64,000 nt of DNA. Source: Sambucus nigra. Lineage: Eukaryota; Streptophyta; Magnoliopsida; Dipsacales; Adoxaceae. The stretch spans positions 646,021,023 through 646,085,022 of the forward strand of contig OX422208.1 of NCBI GenBank assembly GCA_949130495.1. Reading direction: 5' to 3'. The notes under the pieces were generated by a model, which was not told the DNA's origin, searched no databases, and saw only the letters and a list, made by a program, of their open reading frames with translations. Of this stretch, positions 10,515-22,064 are shown in pieces. Every line of letters begins with the position of its first letter. Position 1 is the first letter of the stretch. A program made the translations under genes and the position numbers.

Positions 10515-10962
10515 GTGTCAGTTTAAATAAAAATACTTAAATCCATTCCTAGGTAAACCAAAATCGATGCTAAGGTCAAATTCTCCTTAAGAGTGTCGAA
10601 TGCTTGCTGACACGTCTCACTCTACACAAATTGAATCCTCCTATTTGTTAGCTCCATAAATGGCCCTATTATCTTCAATAATCTCCAAATAAACCTCTTA
10701 TAATAGCGTTCCAAAACTAAGAGTCTACGAATCTTTATTGGTTTCGTGGGTTGACCTTAATTTAACACGACCAACACCTTAATCAGACCCACCTATAAAC
10801 CCTTCTCCAAAATGACGTGCCCCAAGAAATTTAGCTCTCGCTTCTAGAAATCACACTTCTTGAACTTTGCATGTAATTTATTTTCTCTCAATATCTAAAG
10901 TGCTATACTCAAATGCTTAGTGTGGTCCTCCTCTGTCAATGAAGAAGATTTAATGGATGAAG
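10515..10962 (-). pseudogene. Element D: gypsy pol (reverse transcriptase C-terminus to RNase H start), decayed
   Basis: Minus-strand translation gives TEEDHTKHLSIAL, then KLHAKFKKCDF, then a YYKRFIWRLLKIIGPFMELT block and ETCQQAFDTLKENLTLASIL. These are the thumb and connection region of Ty3-gypsy pol just before RNase H. Several stops and frame shifts are present. The other half of the same reverse transcriptase resumes at 22065: D was split by element A. At 10514 it is cut by the CACTA terminus, at a point corresponding to the YTDAS start of RNase H. Confidence 0.8.
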
Positions 10963-13817
10963 TGTGATACCCCGACTAATTAAATACCGGGTAGCTACTC
11001 CTTTATTCAAATTAATACAAAATGTCAAGTTGGTTCAGTTCATAGCATCACTGTCGAAAAACATTTTAACAATTACTAGCCACCTAATATTTAAAAAGTG
11101 AGTTGTCAATTTTAAATTAAATAAGATTAACATACAATCCATTTTAATTTTGAAATGCTAATAACATAATCACAACGCAGTCACAATAGAATAATAATGG
11201 AATAACAGTGAATCTGGAGGAATACTCCTCTAAATAATCCAAATACTGAATACAACCAAATACAAAGTCTGAATCACAAATTAATTAAATCCAAAACTGA
11301 AATAAACTGAATAAATAAACTGTCTCTGAGAGAAAAGGGTGACATGCCCTGAAGATAAATAAGTCTGAAATGGAATCAAGGTAGAAAGTGGAGGCGTCTA
11401 TAATCGAGGTCCTGTAACTTCCACAGCAGCTACAGCACGTCACTGGAATGTAACTTCTAAGCTTGGTGTCCTTATGGCTGGGCACCTAAAAGGTTTTTAC
11501 AAAAAAAATAGATTTGAAAGCAAACGGGTCATAGCCCGATTGTGAAAACAGTTTAAAATATAGCAAGTGTTTAATGTCATTAAACAGTGAATATAAAATA
11601 CATGATAGTGCGTGCTCTCACATGAGTTCCTCACCTCTCAACTAATTGTGCACGCCTATCGTACCTGTACCCATTCTAGTTATTCCACTATCTAACCAGA
11701 CCAATCCATAACCTGACTTTACTATACTATTCATGGTTTAATTCCCGACATCTTAATATAAACTGAGAGTTTTCCCATTTCTAGCACTACAAGGATGTTA
11801 CATTAATTCACACTTGTACTTATATAAACAATCCATTTCAATATTTTAGTATATCAATATCATCATAAATATACAATTATGGCACCCCTAGACTAAGCTG
11901 CGGTGCACACATACTCTGCTATAAAATCCCGGTACATCACGTACATAAGGATCGCGTATTTCGAATCTCTCAGGAATCGTTTCGATAAGTAACAATCACA
12001 CATAATGGAGGCGAACATAGTTCACATCACATGGGTCACGCACATACCTACACTCCCATGATCAGCAGACTTATTAACTCACCAATAAGTCATTCTCTGA
12101 CCTATGTCCTCGAGGTACCAATCTAAGTCCCCCCGTAGGCACACAAAGATTAGATGGCCCTGATCGAACGCCGACCTCCCGTGATAGCAAGTATGGTAGG
12201 TATGTTATACACAGATAACCATATATACTAAGCATTCACACATCTTAGATTTCTTATAATATTAATATATGTATATTTTACATTCCGATACCGTCATTAA
12301 TGTAGTACGCTTACCAGTTCCAAAAATATACATTATAGATTATCAACTCCTCTTGCATCGCAAATTCTGGTACTTATCCCTTAACCCCTAGAAGTCACCC
12401 GGTCCATTATATACTTCTAAGTTTTAATCCTCAACGTACTCCAAACTCACAACTATACCCAATAATCACAAGGGAAGAATAACACTTATTTAAATATTCC
12501 TACGGAAAGTTTAAAACTAAAATCGGGCTTAAAAAGACCATTCTGTGAACTCGTTAGAAGTCACTGAAATCTCGTTCGAACGAGTGTCATTCGAACGAAT
12601 GGTTTCGAAAGAACTCTGAAATCGTTAAAAGTGACACTGGCATCTCGTTAGAAGCTCGTTCGAACGACCTGGGTTGGTCTTCTAACGAGATGTCAGGAAA
12701 CCCCCAGAATTTTTCCCCATTACGTTTTTCACCAAATTCCTTTTTTCAATTCCATCCCAAGTTCATACTAACTATGTTTTTGTGTGGGTAAACTATTCTA
12801 GGTCACCCTAAGTCATTTCTTAACATATTTTTGGGATCAAATCTTATTAATTAACATGTAATCGCCATAAATTCCCAAATCTTGCCCCAAACCTTATAAA
12901 CATGAACCTAGAATTTTATTGCACCTAAATACTCATCATTAATCCGTTTTTAAATCATCAAAGTTTAGTCTTTTGGGTACTAATTTTGTTCATAATCACT
13001 CTACATGCAATCCCTATCCAAATTTATGAGTTCCAAGACAAATACATTGAGTTTTCATCAAAATCTTCAAAGCATATCAAATCTCTACACTAAACATGGA
13101 GGAAATATTCATTGAAACTAATAACATCAAATCACTTGCCTTAGGTTTCATTCTTCATATTTGTTGTCGGATATTATGTTGATTCTCTCCTATTTTCGGT
13201 CACAATCCCTTCCAAAATGATGGTGATGGGAGATGGTTTGGTTTGAAACCTCTTTCAACTTCTCTCTAACTTCTCTAAAAAAAAAAACCGTAGTCCACTC
13301 TTTTGTTTTTGGCAGGTAATGGCCTTAGTGGACTCTCTAATAATATTTAATTTAACTCTAAAATTCGTGGGTTTTAATTCCTCAATTTTTAAAATTTCCA
13401 AAATACCCTTCTGGGTTGCCGGTTTGGCCTAAAAGTGCCCTGGGACCCAAACTAAACTGCCGGCTAGTGTTTTCTGACTATTTCGACCCTTCCGGACACG
13501 TTGGCGCACTCAAAATGACCATTCGATTGATAAAAATATAATTTACTTTTTAATCAAATTAAATTCATTCCTGACGCGACTAACACACGCGTCCCAACTA
13601 AATTTCCCAAATTGTCATATTTATGCCTCGTGACAATTTTAACATTTTCAATACTCATATATTACCATATATTCTCAGTAGTATTTTATTTTAACATCAT
13701 AATCAAATACCAACTCACATCTCGCTAGTATTTATTTCTGGGTTAATTTCCAAATTAATTCTCATTTAATTCAATTAACCCAATAAATAAAAATCATTAA
13801 AATTACGGGGTATTACA
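10963..13817 (-). repeat. Element A 3' LTR (left copy)
   Basis: It begins TGTGATACCCCGACTAATTA and ends ATTACGGGGTATTACA, where the polypurine tract begins. It is closely similar to 19220-22064 throughout, with scattered substitutions. A palindrome-rich module with TCGTTCGAACGA words is at 12550-12690. Confidence 0.95.
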
Positions 13818-13830
13818 TACTCCCCCCCTA
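13818..13830 (-). other. Element A polypurine tract
   Basis: The plus strand reads TACTCCCCCCCTA, i.e. TAGGGGGGGAGTA on the element strand, directly beside the 3' LTR. This is the expected primer site for plus-strand DNA synthesis. Confidence 0.9.
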
Positions 13831-13859
13831 ATAATAGAATTTCGTCCCGAAATTCGAAA

Positions 13860-15984
13860 CTAAAGCATATCTGGTACAAATAACTCTGGATAGCGCTCCC
13901 TCATCTCATCCTCGCGCTCCCATGTGGACTCATCGGCATTATGATGCCGTCACTGAACACGTACTAATGGTACTATTTTCGACCTCAGTTTCCTCTTGCT
14001 GTGGTCCAGAATGGCGATTGGCCCCTCCTCGTAGGAACTATCGGGTTGTAGATCGATGTCCTCCAAAGCAATATGGGTATGGGCCAAATCGTCCCTAAGA
14101 TATCTCCTTAGCGAGGAGATATGGAACACGTCATGAATCCTATGCAAGTGCTCCGGTAACCCAAGCCTATACCCTACTGGCCCAATCCGCTCGATGATAG
14201 GAAACGGCCCCACATATCTTGGTGGAAATTTACCCTTCTTCCCAAAATGTATAATCCCCTTCATCGGAGATACTCTGAGTAGCACCTGGTCTCCCACCTT
14301 GAACTCTCTGAAGAACCTCTTGGCATCAGTATAGCTCTTCTGTAGATCCTGAGCTACCCGAATACGGCTCCGTATCATCTCTATCCTTGTCGAAGTATCC
14401 TGAATCAACTCCGGCCCAAGGAGTTTGTTATCCCCCACCTCTAACCAAAATGCTGGGGAACGACAAGGTCTACTATACAACGCCTCGAATGGAGCCATGC
14501 CAATGGTGAACTGGTAGGAGTTATTATAAGCAAACTTCATCGGTGGAAGGTACTGCTCCCATCCACCTCCAAAGTCTAGGATGCACATATGCAACATGTC
14601 CTCCAACATCTGATTCGTCCTCTCAGTTTTCCCATCTGTCTGCGGGTGATACGTCGTACTCAGTCGTAACTCCGTACCCATGGCCTCCTGGAAACTCTCC
14701 CAAAATCATGAAACAAATATCTTGTCTCAGTCCGACACGATATTGAGAGGCACCCCGTGAAGTCTCACTATCTCCGCTATGAAAATTTGGGCATACTATC
14801 CCGTAGTGTAATCTGTCCATGCTGGCAGAAAATCAGCAACTTTGGTCAACCGATCCACGATTACCCATATGGAATCATGACCCCTCTGTGACGTGGGCAA
14901 CCTCGTGATGAAATCCATGGAAATGCTCTCCCATTTCCACATAGGAACCTCTAACGGTTGTAGGAGTCTTGCTGGTCTCTGATGATCCACTTTTACCAGT
15001 TGGCAAGTGGTAAGGGTGGAAAAAAAAACACCAACACGAATGGACCGATTGGACCGAACCGAAAATTAAGGCTATTTTGAAACCGGTCCAAAAATCAGTT
15101 CACAAAAACTAAAAACCGATTAAGCCGGTCCGATCCGCGGTCCACTATATTAAAAGACCGATTTGGACCGGACCGATTCCCATATATATATATAATAAAA
15201 ATAATGTTATCGTGTTTCTTATGTATAGTTTTTGAACTAATGTATATAACTTATGAATTTAATTTGGAACATTTTATATATGTATAGACATTTTTTTATT
15301 TGGGTTAAAAAAATCCATGTAAATATCACTTGGAGTTTCGAGTATTATTTTTTTGTATATATATTTGTGAGACAAATAGATAAAAACATTCATAAAATGT
15401 ACATATATATAAAATAGGGACAGGACCGAATTTTACCCCGGACCGGACCGAAAAAAGCCTGGACCGAATTAGTAGGTTAACCGAATTAATCGGTCCGGTC
15501 TCGGTCCAAAAAAATTGAGGACCGAATATTCGGTCCGGTCCAAAAAATAGGAAAAACCTGGATCGGACCGGACCGTGCCCACCCCTAGAAAATGGCACAT
15601 TTTGAAACGAACTCGGCAATATCTCTCTTCTTCCCGCTCCACCAGTATTGTCGTCTCATGTCTTGGTACATCTTATCCCCGCCAGGATGAACTGCGAATC
15701 GCGAATCATGCAACTCTGCCATTACGTCGTGTTGCAGGTCTTCCCCTTCTGGAACAACCAGTCTTCCATTAAAGCGTAATCTCCCGTCTAAACTCACCGT
15801 ATAGGACTCGGCTCCCTCTGCTAGTAATCGAACTATCTGCTCTTGACAGAACGAGTCTTTTGCCTGAGCCTGTATCACTCTCACAATAATCTGAGGCATA
15901 ACAGTCATCACAGACATGAATGATCGGGCCATTGCATCCTGATGTCCCAATTCCTTCCACTTTGCTTTCCACACTTCGTCCACC
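13860..15984 (-). pseudogene. Element A integrase with chromodomain-like tail, interrupted by hAT
   Basis: The zinc-binding start (ELHDSRFAVHPGGDKMYQDM, then SKC) is followed at 15588 by the hAT insertion and resumes at 15010 with [12 protein letters not shown]. The catalytic core has MDFITRLP (first Asp), a stop-interrupted SD block (second Asp), and HPQTDGKTERTNQ (Glu). The C-terminal part has GPFPIIERIGPVGYRL, DVFHISSLRRYL and, after TGA replaces a Trp codon (VQ*RHHNADES), the tail WEREDEMRERYPELF to a natural TAG at 13860-13862. Integrase would insert the cDNA in the nucleus. The nonsense codons and hAT insertion inactivate it. Confidence 0.9.
15011..15587. mobile_element. Non-autonomous hAT-like element inside A integrase
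   Basis: It starts TAAGGGTGG and ends CCCACCCCTA, an imperfect terminal inverted repeat of the (C/T)AGGGGTG type. Flanks are GCAAGTGG (15003-15010) and GAAAATGG (15588-15595), an 8-bp target duplication with two changes. The interior is rich in GGACCGGACCG and CGGTCCGGTCC motifs on both strands, typical subterminal repeats, and has no transposase. Removing it with one duplication copy restores the integrase reading phase across a CxxC zinc-binding site, which confirms the boundaries. Confidence 0.88.
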
Positions 15985-17452
15985 TCACCTATTGGCCTAT
16001 GTCTCAATGCGTCTGCTACCACATTAGCCTTTCCTGAGTGGTACAGAACTTCGAACTGATAATCCTTCACGAACTCAAGCCACCGACGTTGACGCATATT
16101 AAGTTCCTTCTGTGTGAAGAGGTACTGTAGAGACTTGTGGTCTGTGAACGACCGAAATTTCTCCCCCGGGAGATAGTGTCTCCAAATTCAAAGAGCAAAT
16201 ACGACTGCCGCTAACTCCAAGTCGTGGGTGGGGTAATTCTTCTCGTGAGGCTTAAGCTTACGAGAAGCATACGCTATATCCTGACTCTCCTATTGCAGTA
16301 CACCTCCAAGTTCTTGTAGGGACGCATTGGTGTAGACTAGATAATCAAGACATCAAATGCCAACTGACATGCATCGCTCCAGATGAATGGCACACCTTTG
16401 CGAGTCAGATGGGTCAAAGGACCCGCTATATTAGAGAAACCCCGAATAAATCTCCTGTAGTATCCTGCCAAGCCCAAGAAACTATGGATCTCAGTCGGTG
16501 TCGTGGGTTGTCCCCACTCCCTCACCGTCGATAAATTTCCCGAATCAAATGATATCCCTTTATCTGAAATGATATGCCCCAAAAATTGTACCTCCTTCAG
16601 CCAAAACCCACACTTCTCGTACTTCGCATATAGCTCATTCTGACGCAGCGTCTGCAAAACCTGTCTCAAATGCTCGGCATGCTCCTCCTCTGTCTGGGAG
16701 TAAACCAGAATGTCATCGATAAAGATAATGACGAACTGGTCTAGGAACTCTTTGAACACCCTATTCATCAAGTCCATAAACACGGGTGGAGCGTTGGTTA
16801 GGCCAAAAGGCATAACCCAAAACTCATGGGAACCATATCTCGTCAAGAAAGCAGTCTTCGATACGTCATGTTCCCTGATACGCAACTGATGGTATCCCAA
16901 TCGCAAGTCAATCTTTGAGAAGAAATAAGCTCCTCTCAAGTGGTCAAATAAGTCATCGATTCGGGGCAACGGATACTTATTCTGTATCGTGACTTTATTC
17001 AACTCCCGGTAATCTACACACAACCTCAATGATCCATCCCTATTCTTTACGAACAACACAGGGGCACCCCATGGTGAAGTGCTCCTATGGATAAACCCCT
17101 GACCCAATAACTGCTCTATCTGATCCCTTAGCTCTCTCATCTTCGCTCGAGCCATACGGTAAGGTGCGCGGGCAATTGGCCGATTGCCCGGCGTCAAATC
17201 GCTAACAAAATCTATCTCTCTACTAGGAGGTAATCCAGTTATATCCTGAAATACATCAGCGAACTCACTAACAACGGGAATCGAATCGAGTGGTATTACC
17301 ACTTCCTTAGAGGTCTCCTCCTCTATATAATACAAGTGTGTGGACGATCCTCCCTCAGAACGAGGCATCGCCACTAAGAACATCTCTTGCCCGGGAATGG
17401 CAAAAATAATACTCCTGCTGAAATAATCAATCATAGCTCGGTACGCAACTAG
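15985..17452 (-). pseudogene. Element A reverse transcriptase and RNase H
   Basis: The 365-codon frame 17434-16337 contains the RT blocks: [12 protein letters not shown] before the domain, [52 protein letters not shown], the catalytic FIDDILVYS, and [19 protein letters not shown]. RNase H follows in another frame (TNASLQELGGVLQ, then [41 protein letters not shown]) with two in-frame stops. The RT catalytic Asp pair is intact. The RT frame is separated from protease by TGA at 17453-17455 in place of a Trp codon. Confidence 0.92.
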
Positions 17453-17869
17453 TCAATCCATACCAACAATCGCATCGTACTCAGTCATCTCTAATACTAA
17501 CATATCGGCAAGTAAATTAAACCTCCCAATCTCTATACCCACACCTCTACAAATAAGAGAAATCACAGAACCCCTACTCAACGGTGAATCTATGCAAGTA
17601 ATCGTGCTCTCTGCCGTGTCTAACAACCCCATAGTGCGTGCAAATTTTGTGGCTATAAAACAGTGTGTGGCCCCCGAATCAAATAAAATACGCCCCATAG
17701 TCCCCTGAATAGAGAACATATCCTTAATAGCAAGTGGAACTTGTGGGACTGCGGCCTGCTGGAGCTGATAAACTCGATCGTACTGAAGTTGTCCCTGCTG
17801 GACTGGGACTGCTGGGATAGGTGGCAAAGCTGGCATCTGCGGTGGTGATGGGAGGGCGGCGGGAAACAT
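17453..17869 (-). pseudogene. Element A aspartic protease with proline-rich linker
   Basis: A proline-rich linker (PSPPQMPALPPIPAVP) is followed by DMFSIQGTMGRILFDSGATHCFIA, whose DSGA is the retropepsin catalytic motif, and ends at GMD with a nonsense codon where the chain would continue into RT. The protease would cut the Gag-Pol precursor in the virus-like particle. The catalytic triplet is intact. Confidence 0.92.
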
Positions 17870-17880
17870 AGGCCTTTAGG

Positions 17881-19035
17881 GCTCATGTCGAGCACCCTGC
17901 TTCTGCTGCTGTGGGGCTCTGCCCCTATCAGGACACTCCTGGCGTTTGTGGCCAATCTTTCCACAAGTAAAACATTTCACCGAAAAATTTCCCCCTCTCT
18001 AACCCTGCTGCCCACGGCCCTGGTGGCCGTTGCCATTCCTCCCCTGGCTGTGCTGGCCCTGATGAAACTGCTAATATTGGCCATGCTGGTCCTGCTGACC
18101 CTGATGGCCGTGCTGACCCTGCTGGCCATGACGAAAACCTCCCTGTCCATTTTTGAAACCCCCATATCTAAATCTCTTAGAATCCCCCTACTGGGAACTC
18201 TGATCACCCTGCCTGTGCTGACCCTGAACTGATTGCTCCCCGTTAGCACCATTTCACCCTATCCTGCCCTGATGGCTAAAATCTCCTGATCGCTTACCCT
18301 CTGACAAATGAAAGCGGTGGTCCTGGAAGTGAAGCAGTGTTGCGTTAACCACATCGGAATAAGTGACCAACGAGAGATTTCCCAATAAATGCTGACGGAT
18401 CCTCCAAGTCAACCCATCCATGAACTTTTATATCTTCTTCTCCTATGTCGAAATCTCATCGGGGACGATGTTCAAGAGATTTATTAACTCGGCCTCATAT
18501 TCAGCCACTGTCTTCCCCTCCTACCTGAGGTTCATCAACTTCCTCCTCATCTCGGTGTGAACGGCTGAGGGAAAATACTTGCGGTCGAACCGCACCCAGA
18601 ACTCCTGAATAGAAAGAACATCTCTCTCCTCCGCGGTGGTGATGGACTCACACCACTGTAATGCTGACCCTAACAGCTTAAAAATATCCACTATTTGTCT
18701 CTGTACATCCGTACACTCGTATATCCTCAAGTGCCTTTGGATGTCCTTCTTCCACTAACTGGACACAACGACGTCGGAGCTACCTGCAAACTCCGGAGGA
18801 TGTGCTTTCTGAAAAGCATCATGAACACGTTCCCAAGCAGACGGGAATGTATGAGCCTGTACTGGCGCTACTACCGGCTCCTGGGGTGGTGCCTGTTGAA
18901 CAACTTCTAGGGTTGCATTTATCGCTTGGGCTACAATAGCGGCAACCTCTGCGGCATTCATGGTCCCTGAACTAGTGAAGGCTGTGGCTCGGGCTGAGCA
19001 TCACTGGGAACTCGTTGTGCACGTCGTGGAGGCAT
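17881..19035 (-). pseudogene. Element A gag, frameshifted
   Basis: The start MPPRRAQRVP is at 19035 (same start as in element B). A 1-bp loss before the NAAEVAAIVAQAINATLE block shifts the frame. HPPEFAGSSD leads, after another break, to ECTDVQRQIVDIFKLLGSAL and FWVRFDRKYFPSAVHTEMRR, the retrotransposon gag core. A zinc knuckle CFTCGKIGHKRQEC is encoded at 17933-17978 in a further frame. Between core and knuckle is glutamine/glycine-poor, repetitive sequence. Gag would form the particle; at least three frame breaks preclude this. Confidence 0.88.
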
Positions 19036-19199
19036 CTGAAATGAGAGTAAAGTCTTATAAGTTCGCAGTTATTATCTCAAAAATAGTTGAAGAGCGAAAC
19101 ATACAGAATAGAGTACAACAATCCTATAATATAGGGCTCTACATCAAAGAACGCTTAGCGGAAACATAATAAGCCGTACATATCTTAAGGACACTAGAA

Positions 19200-19217
19200 C
19201 CTGGTGCTCTGATACCA
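19200..19217 (-). other. Element A primer binding site (initiator tRNA-Met)
   Basis: On the element strand the sequence is TGGTATCAGAGCACCAGG, two bases after the 5' LTR end. TGGTATCAGAGC is complementary to the 3' end of plant initiator tRNA-Met, the primer for minus-strand synthesis. Confidence 0.92.
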
Positions 19218-19219
19218 CC

Positions 19220-22064
19220 TGTGACACCCCGACTAATTAAATACCGGGTAGCTACTCCTTTATTCAAATTAATACAAAATGTCAAGTTGGTTTAGTTCAT
19301 AGCATCACTGTCGAAAAACATTTTAACAATTACTAGCCTCCTAATATTTAAAAATTGAGTTGTCAATTTTAAATTATATAAGATTGACATACAATCCATT
19401 TAAATTTTGAAATGCTAATACCATAATCACAACACAGTCACAATAGAATAACAATGGAATAACAGTGAATCTGGAGGAATACTCCTCTAAATAATCCGAA
19501 TACTGAATACAACCAAATACAAAGTCTGAATCACAAATTAATTAAATCCAAAACTGAAATAAACTGAATAAATAAACTGTCTTTAAGAGAAAAGGGGCGA
19601 CATGCCCTGCGGATAAATAATTCTAAAATGGAATCAAGGTAAAAAGTGGAGGCGTCTATAATCGAGGTCCTGTAACTTCCACAGCAGCTAGAGCACGTCA
19701 CTGGAATGTAACTTCTAAGCTTGGTGTCCTTGTGGCTGGGCACCTAAAAGGTTTTTACAAAAAAAATAGATTTGAAAGCAAACGGTTCATAGCCCGATTG
19801 TGAAAACAGTTTAAAATATAGCAAGTGTTTAATGTCTTTAAACAGTGAATATAAAATACATGATAGTGCGTGCTCTCACATGAGTTCCTCACCTCTCAAC
19901 TAATTGTGCATGCCTATCGTACCCGTACCCATTCTAGTTATTCCACTATCTAACCAGACCAATCCATAACCCGACTTTACTATACTATTCATGGTTTAAT
20001 TCCCGACATCTTAATATAAACTGAGAGTTTTCCCATTTCTAGCACTATAAGGATGTTACATTAATTCACACTTGTACTTATATAAACAGTCCATTTCAAT
20101 ATTTTAGTATATCAATTTCATCATAAATATACAATTATGGCACCCCTAGACTAAGTTGTGGTGCACACATACTCTGCTATCAAATCCCGGTACATCACGT
20201 AAATAAGGATCACGTATTCCAAATCTCTCAGGAATCGTTTCGATAAGTAACAATCACACATAATGGAGGCGAACATAGTTCACATCACATGGGTCATGCA
20301 CATACCCACGTTCCCATGATCAACAGACTTATTAACTCACCAATAAGTCATTCTCTGACCTATGTCCTCGAGGTACCAATCTAAATCCCCCTGTAGGCAC
20401 ACAAAGATTAGATGGCCCTGATCGAACGTCGACCTCCCGTGATAGCAAGTATGGTAGGTATGTTATACACAGATAACCATATATACTAAGCATTAACACA
20501 TCTTAGATTTCTTATAATATTAATAGAGGTATATTTTACATTCCGACACCGTCATTAATGTAGTACGCTTACCAGTTCCAAAAATATACATTATAGATTA
20601 TCAACTCCTCTCGCGTCGCAAATTCCGGTACTTATACCTTAACCCCTAGAAGTCACCCGGTCCATTATATACTTCTAATTTTTAATCCTCAATGTAATCC
20701 AAACTCATAACTATACCCACTAATCATAAGGGAAGAATAACACTCATTTAAATAGGCCTACGGAAAGTTTAAAACTAAAATCGGGCCTAAAAAGACCATT
20801 CTGTGAACTCGTTAGAAGTCACTGAAATCTCGTTCGAATGAGTGTCATTCGAACGAATGGTTTCGAACGAACTCTGAACTCGTTAGAAGTGACACTGGAA
20901 TCTCGTTCGAACGACCTGGGTTGGTCTTCTAACGAGATGGCAGGAAACGCCCAGAATTTTTCCCCATTACGTTTTTCACCAAATTCCTTTTTCCAATTCC
21001 ATCACAAGTTCATACTAACTACGTTTTTGGGTTGGTAAACTATTCTAGGTCACCCTAAGTCATTTCTTAACATATTTTTGGGGTCAAATCTTATTAATTA
21101 ACATGTAATCGCCATAAATTCCCAAATCTTGCCCCAAACCTTATGAACATGAACCCAGAATTTTATTGCACCTAAATACTCATCATTAATCCGTTTTTAA
21201 ATCATCAAAGTTTAGTCTGTTGGGTACTAATTTTGTTCATAAGCACTCTACATGCAATCCCTATCCAAATTTATGAGTTCCAAGATAAATACATTGAGTT
21301 TTCATCAAAATCTTCAAAGCATGCCAAATCTCTACACTAAACATGGAGGAAATATTCATTGAAACTAATAACATCAAATCACTTGCCTTAGGTGTCGTTC
21401 TTTAGATTTTTTGTCGGATATTATGCTGATTCTCTCCTCTTTTCGGTCACAATCCCTTCCAAAATGATGGTGATGGGAGATGGTTTGGTTTGAAACCTCT
21501 TTCAACTTCTCTCTAACTTCTCTAAAAAAAAAACTCGTAGTCCACTCTTTTGTTTTTGGCTGGTAATGGCCTTAGTGTCCTCTCTAATAATATTTAATTT
21601 AACTCTAAAATTCGTGGGTTTTAATTTCTCAATTTTTAAAATTACCAAAATAACCTTCTGGGTTGCCGGTTTGGCCTAAAAGTGCCCCGGGACCCAAACT
21701 AAACTCTCGGCTAGTGTTTTTTTACTATTTTGACCCTTCTGGACACATTAGCGCACTCAAAATGACCATTAGGTTGATAAAAATATAATTTACTTTTTAA
21801 TCAAATTAAATTAATTCCTGACGCGACGCACACACGCGTCTCAACTAAATTTCCCAAATTGTCATATTTCTGCCTCGTGACAATTTTAACATTTTCAATA
21901 CTCATATATTACCATATATTCTCAGTAGTACTTTATTTTAACATCATAATTAAATACCAACTCACATCTTGCTAGTATTTATTTCCGGGTTAATTTCCAA
22001 ATTAATTCTCATTTAATTCAATTAACCCAATAAATAAAAATCATTAAAATTACGGGGTATTACA
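19220..22064 (-). repeat. Element A 5' LTR (right copy)
   Basis: It begins TGTGACACCCCGACTAATTA and ends ATTACGGGGTATTACA, followed by the TGAAG duplication. The palindromic module is at 20811-20940. It differs from the left LTR by scattered substitutions and small indels, including loss of one TCTCGTTAGAAGC unit in the palindromic module. Confidence 0.95.

Larger units (their letters stand above)
10963..22064 (-). mobile_element. Element A: complete but defective Tekay/Del-like gypsy retrotransposon
   Basis: Two LTRs of about 2.85 kb flank a 5.4-kb internal region in the order PBS, gag, PR, RT, RNase H, INT, PPT on the minus strand. A perfect 5-bp target duplication TGAAG lies at 10958-10962 and 22065-22069. 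Pol order (RT before INT) places it in Ty3-gypsy, and the integrase C-terminal region ending in a chromodomain-like WEREDEMRERYPELF tail points to the Tekay/Del lineage. All major domains are recognisable, but gag carries frameshifts, pol carries several stops, and a hAT element sits in the integrase, so it cannot move on its own. Confidence 0.95.

Noticed and set aside
17885..18252. Leucine-rich plus-strand open frame of 115 codons and its minus partner
   Set aside because: The plus frame is antisense to element A gag; its hydrophobic look comes from the glycine/glutamine-rich gag linker read in reverse.
19200..19217. tRNA-like matches at PBS sites
   Set aside because: These are 12-18 bp primer complements, not tRNA genes; no cloverleaf surrounds them. 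I saw no tRNA or rRNA gene in the window.
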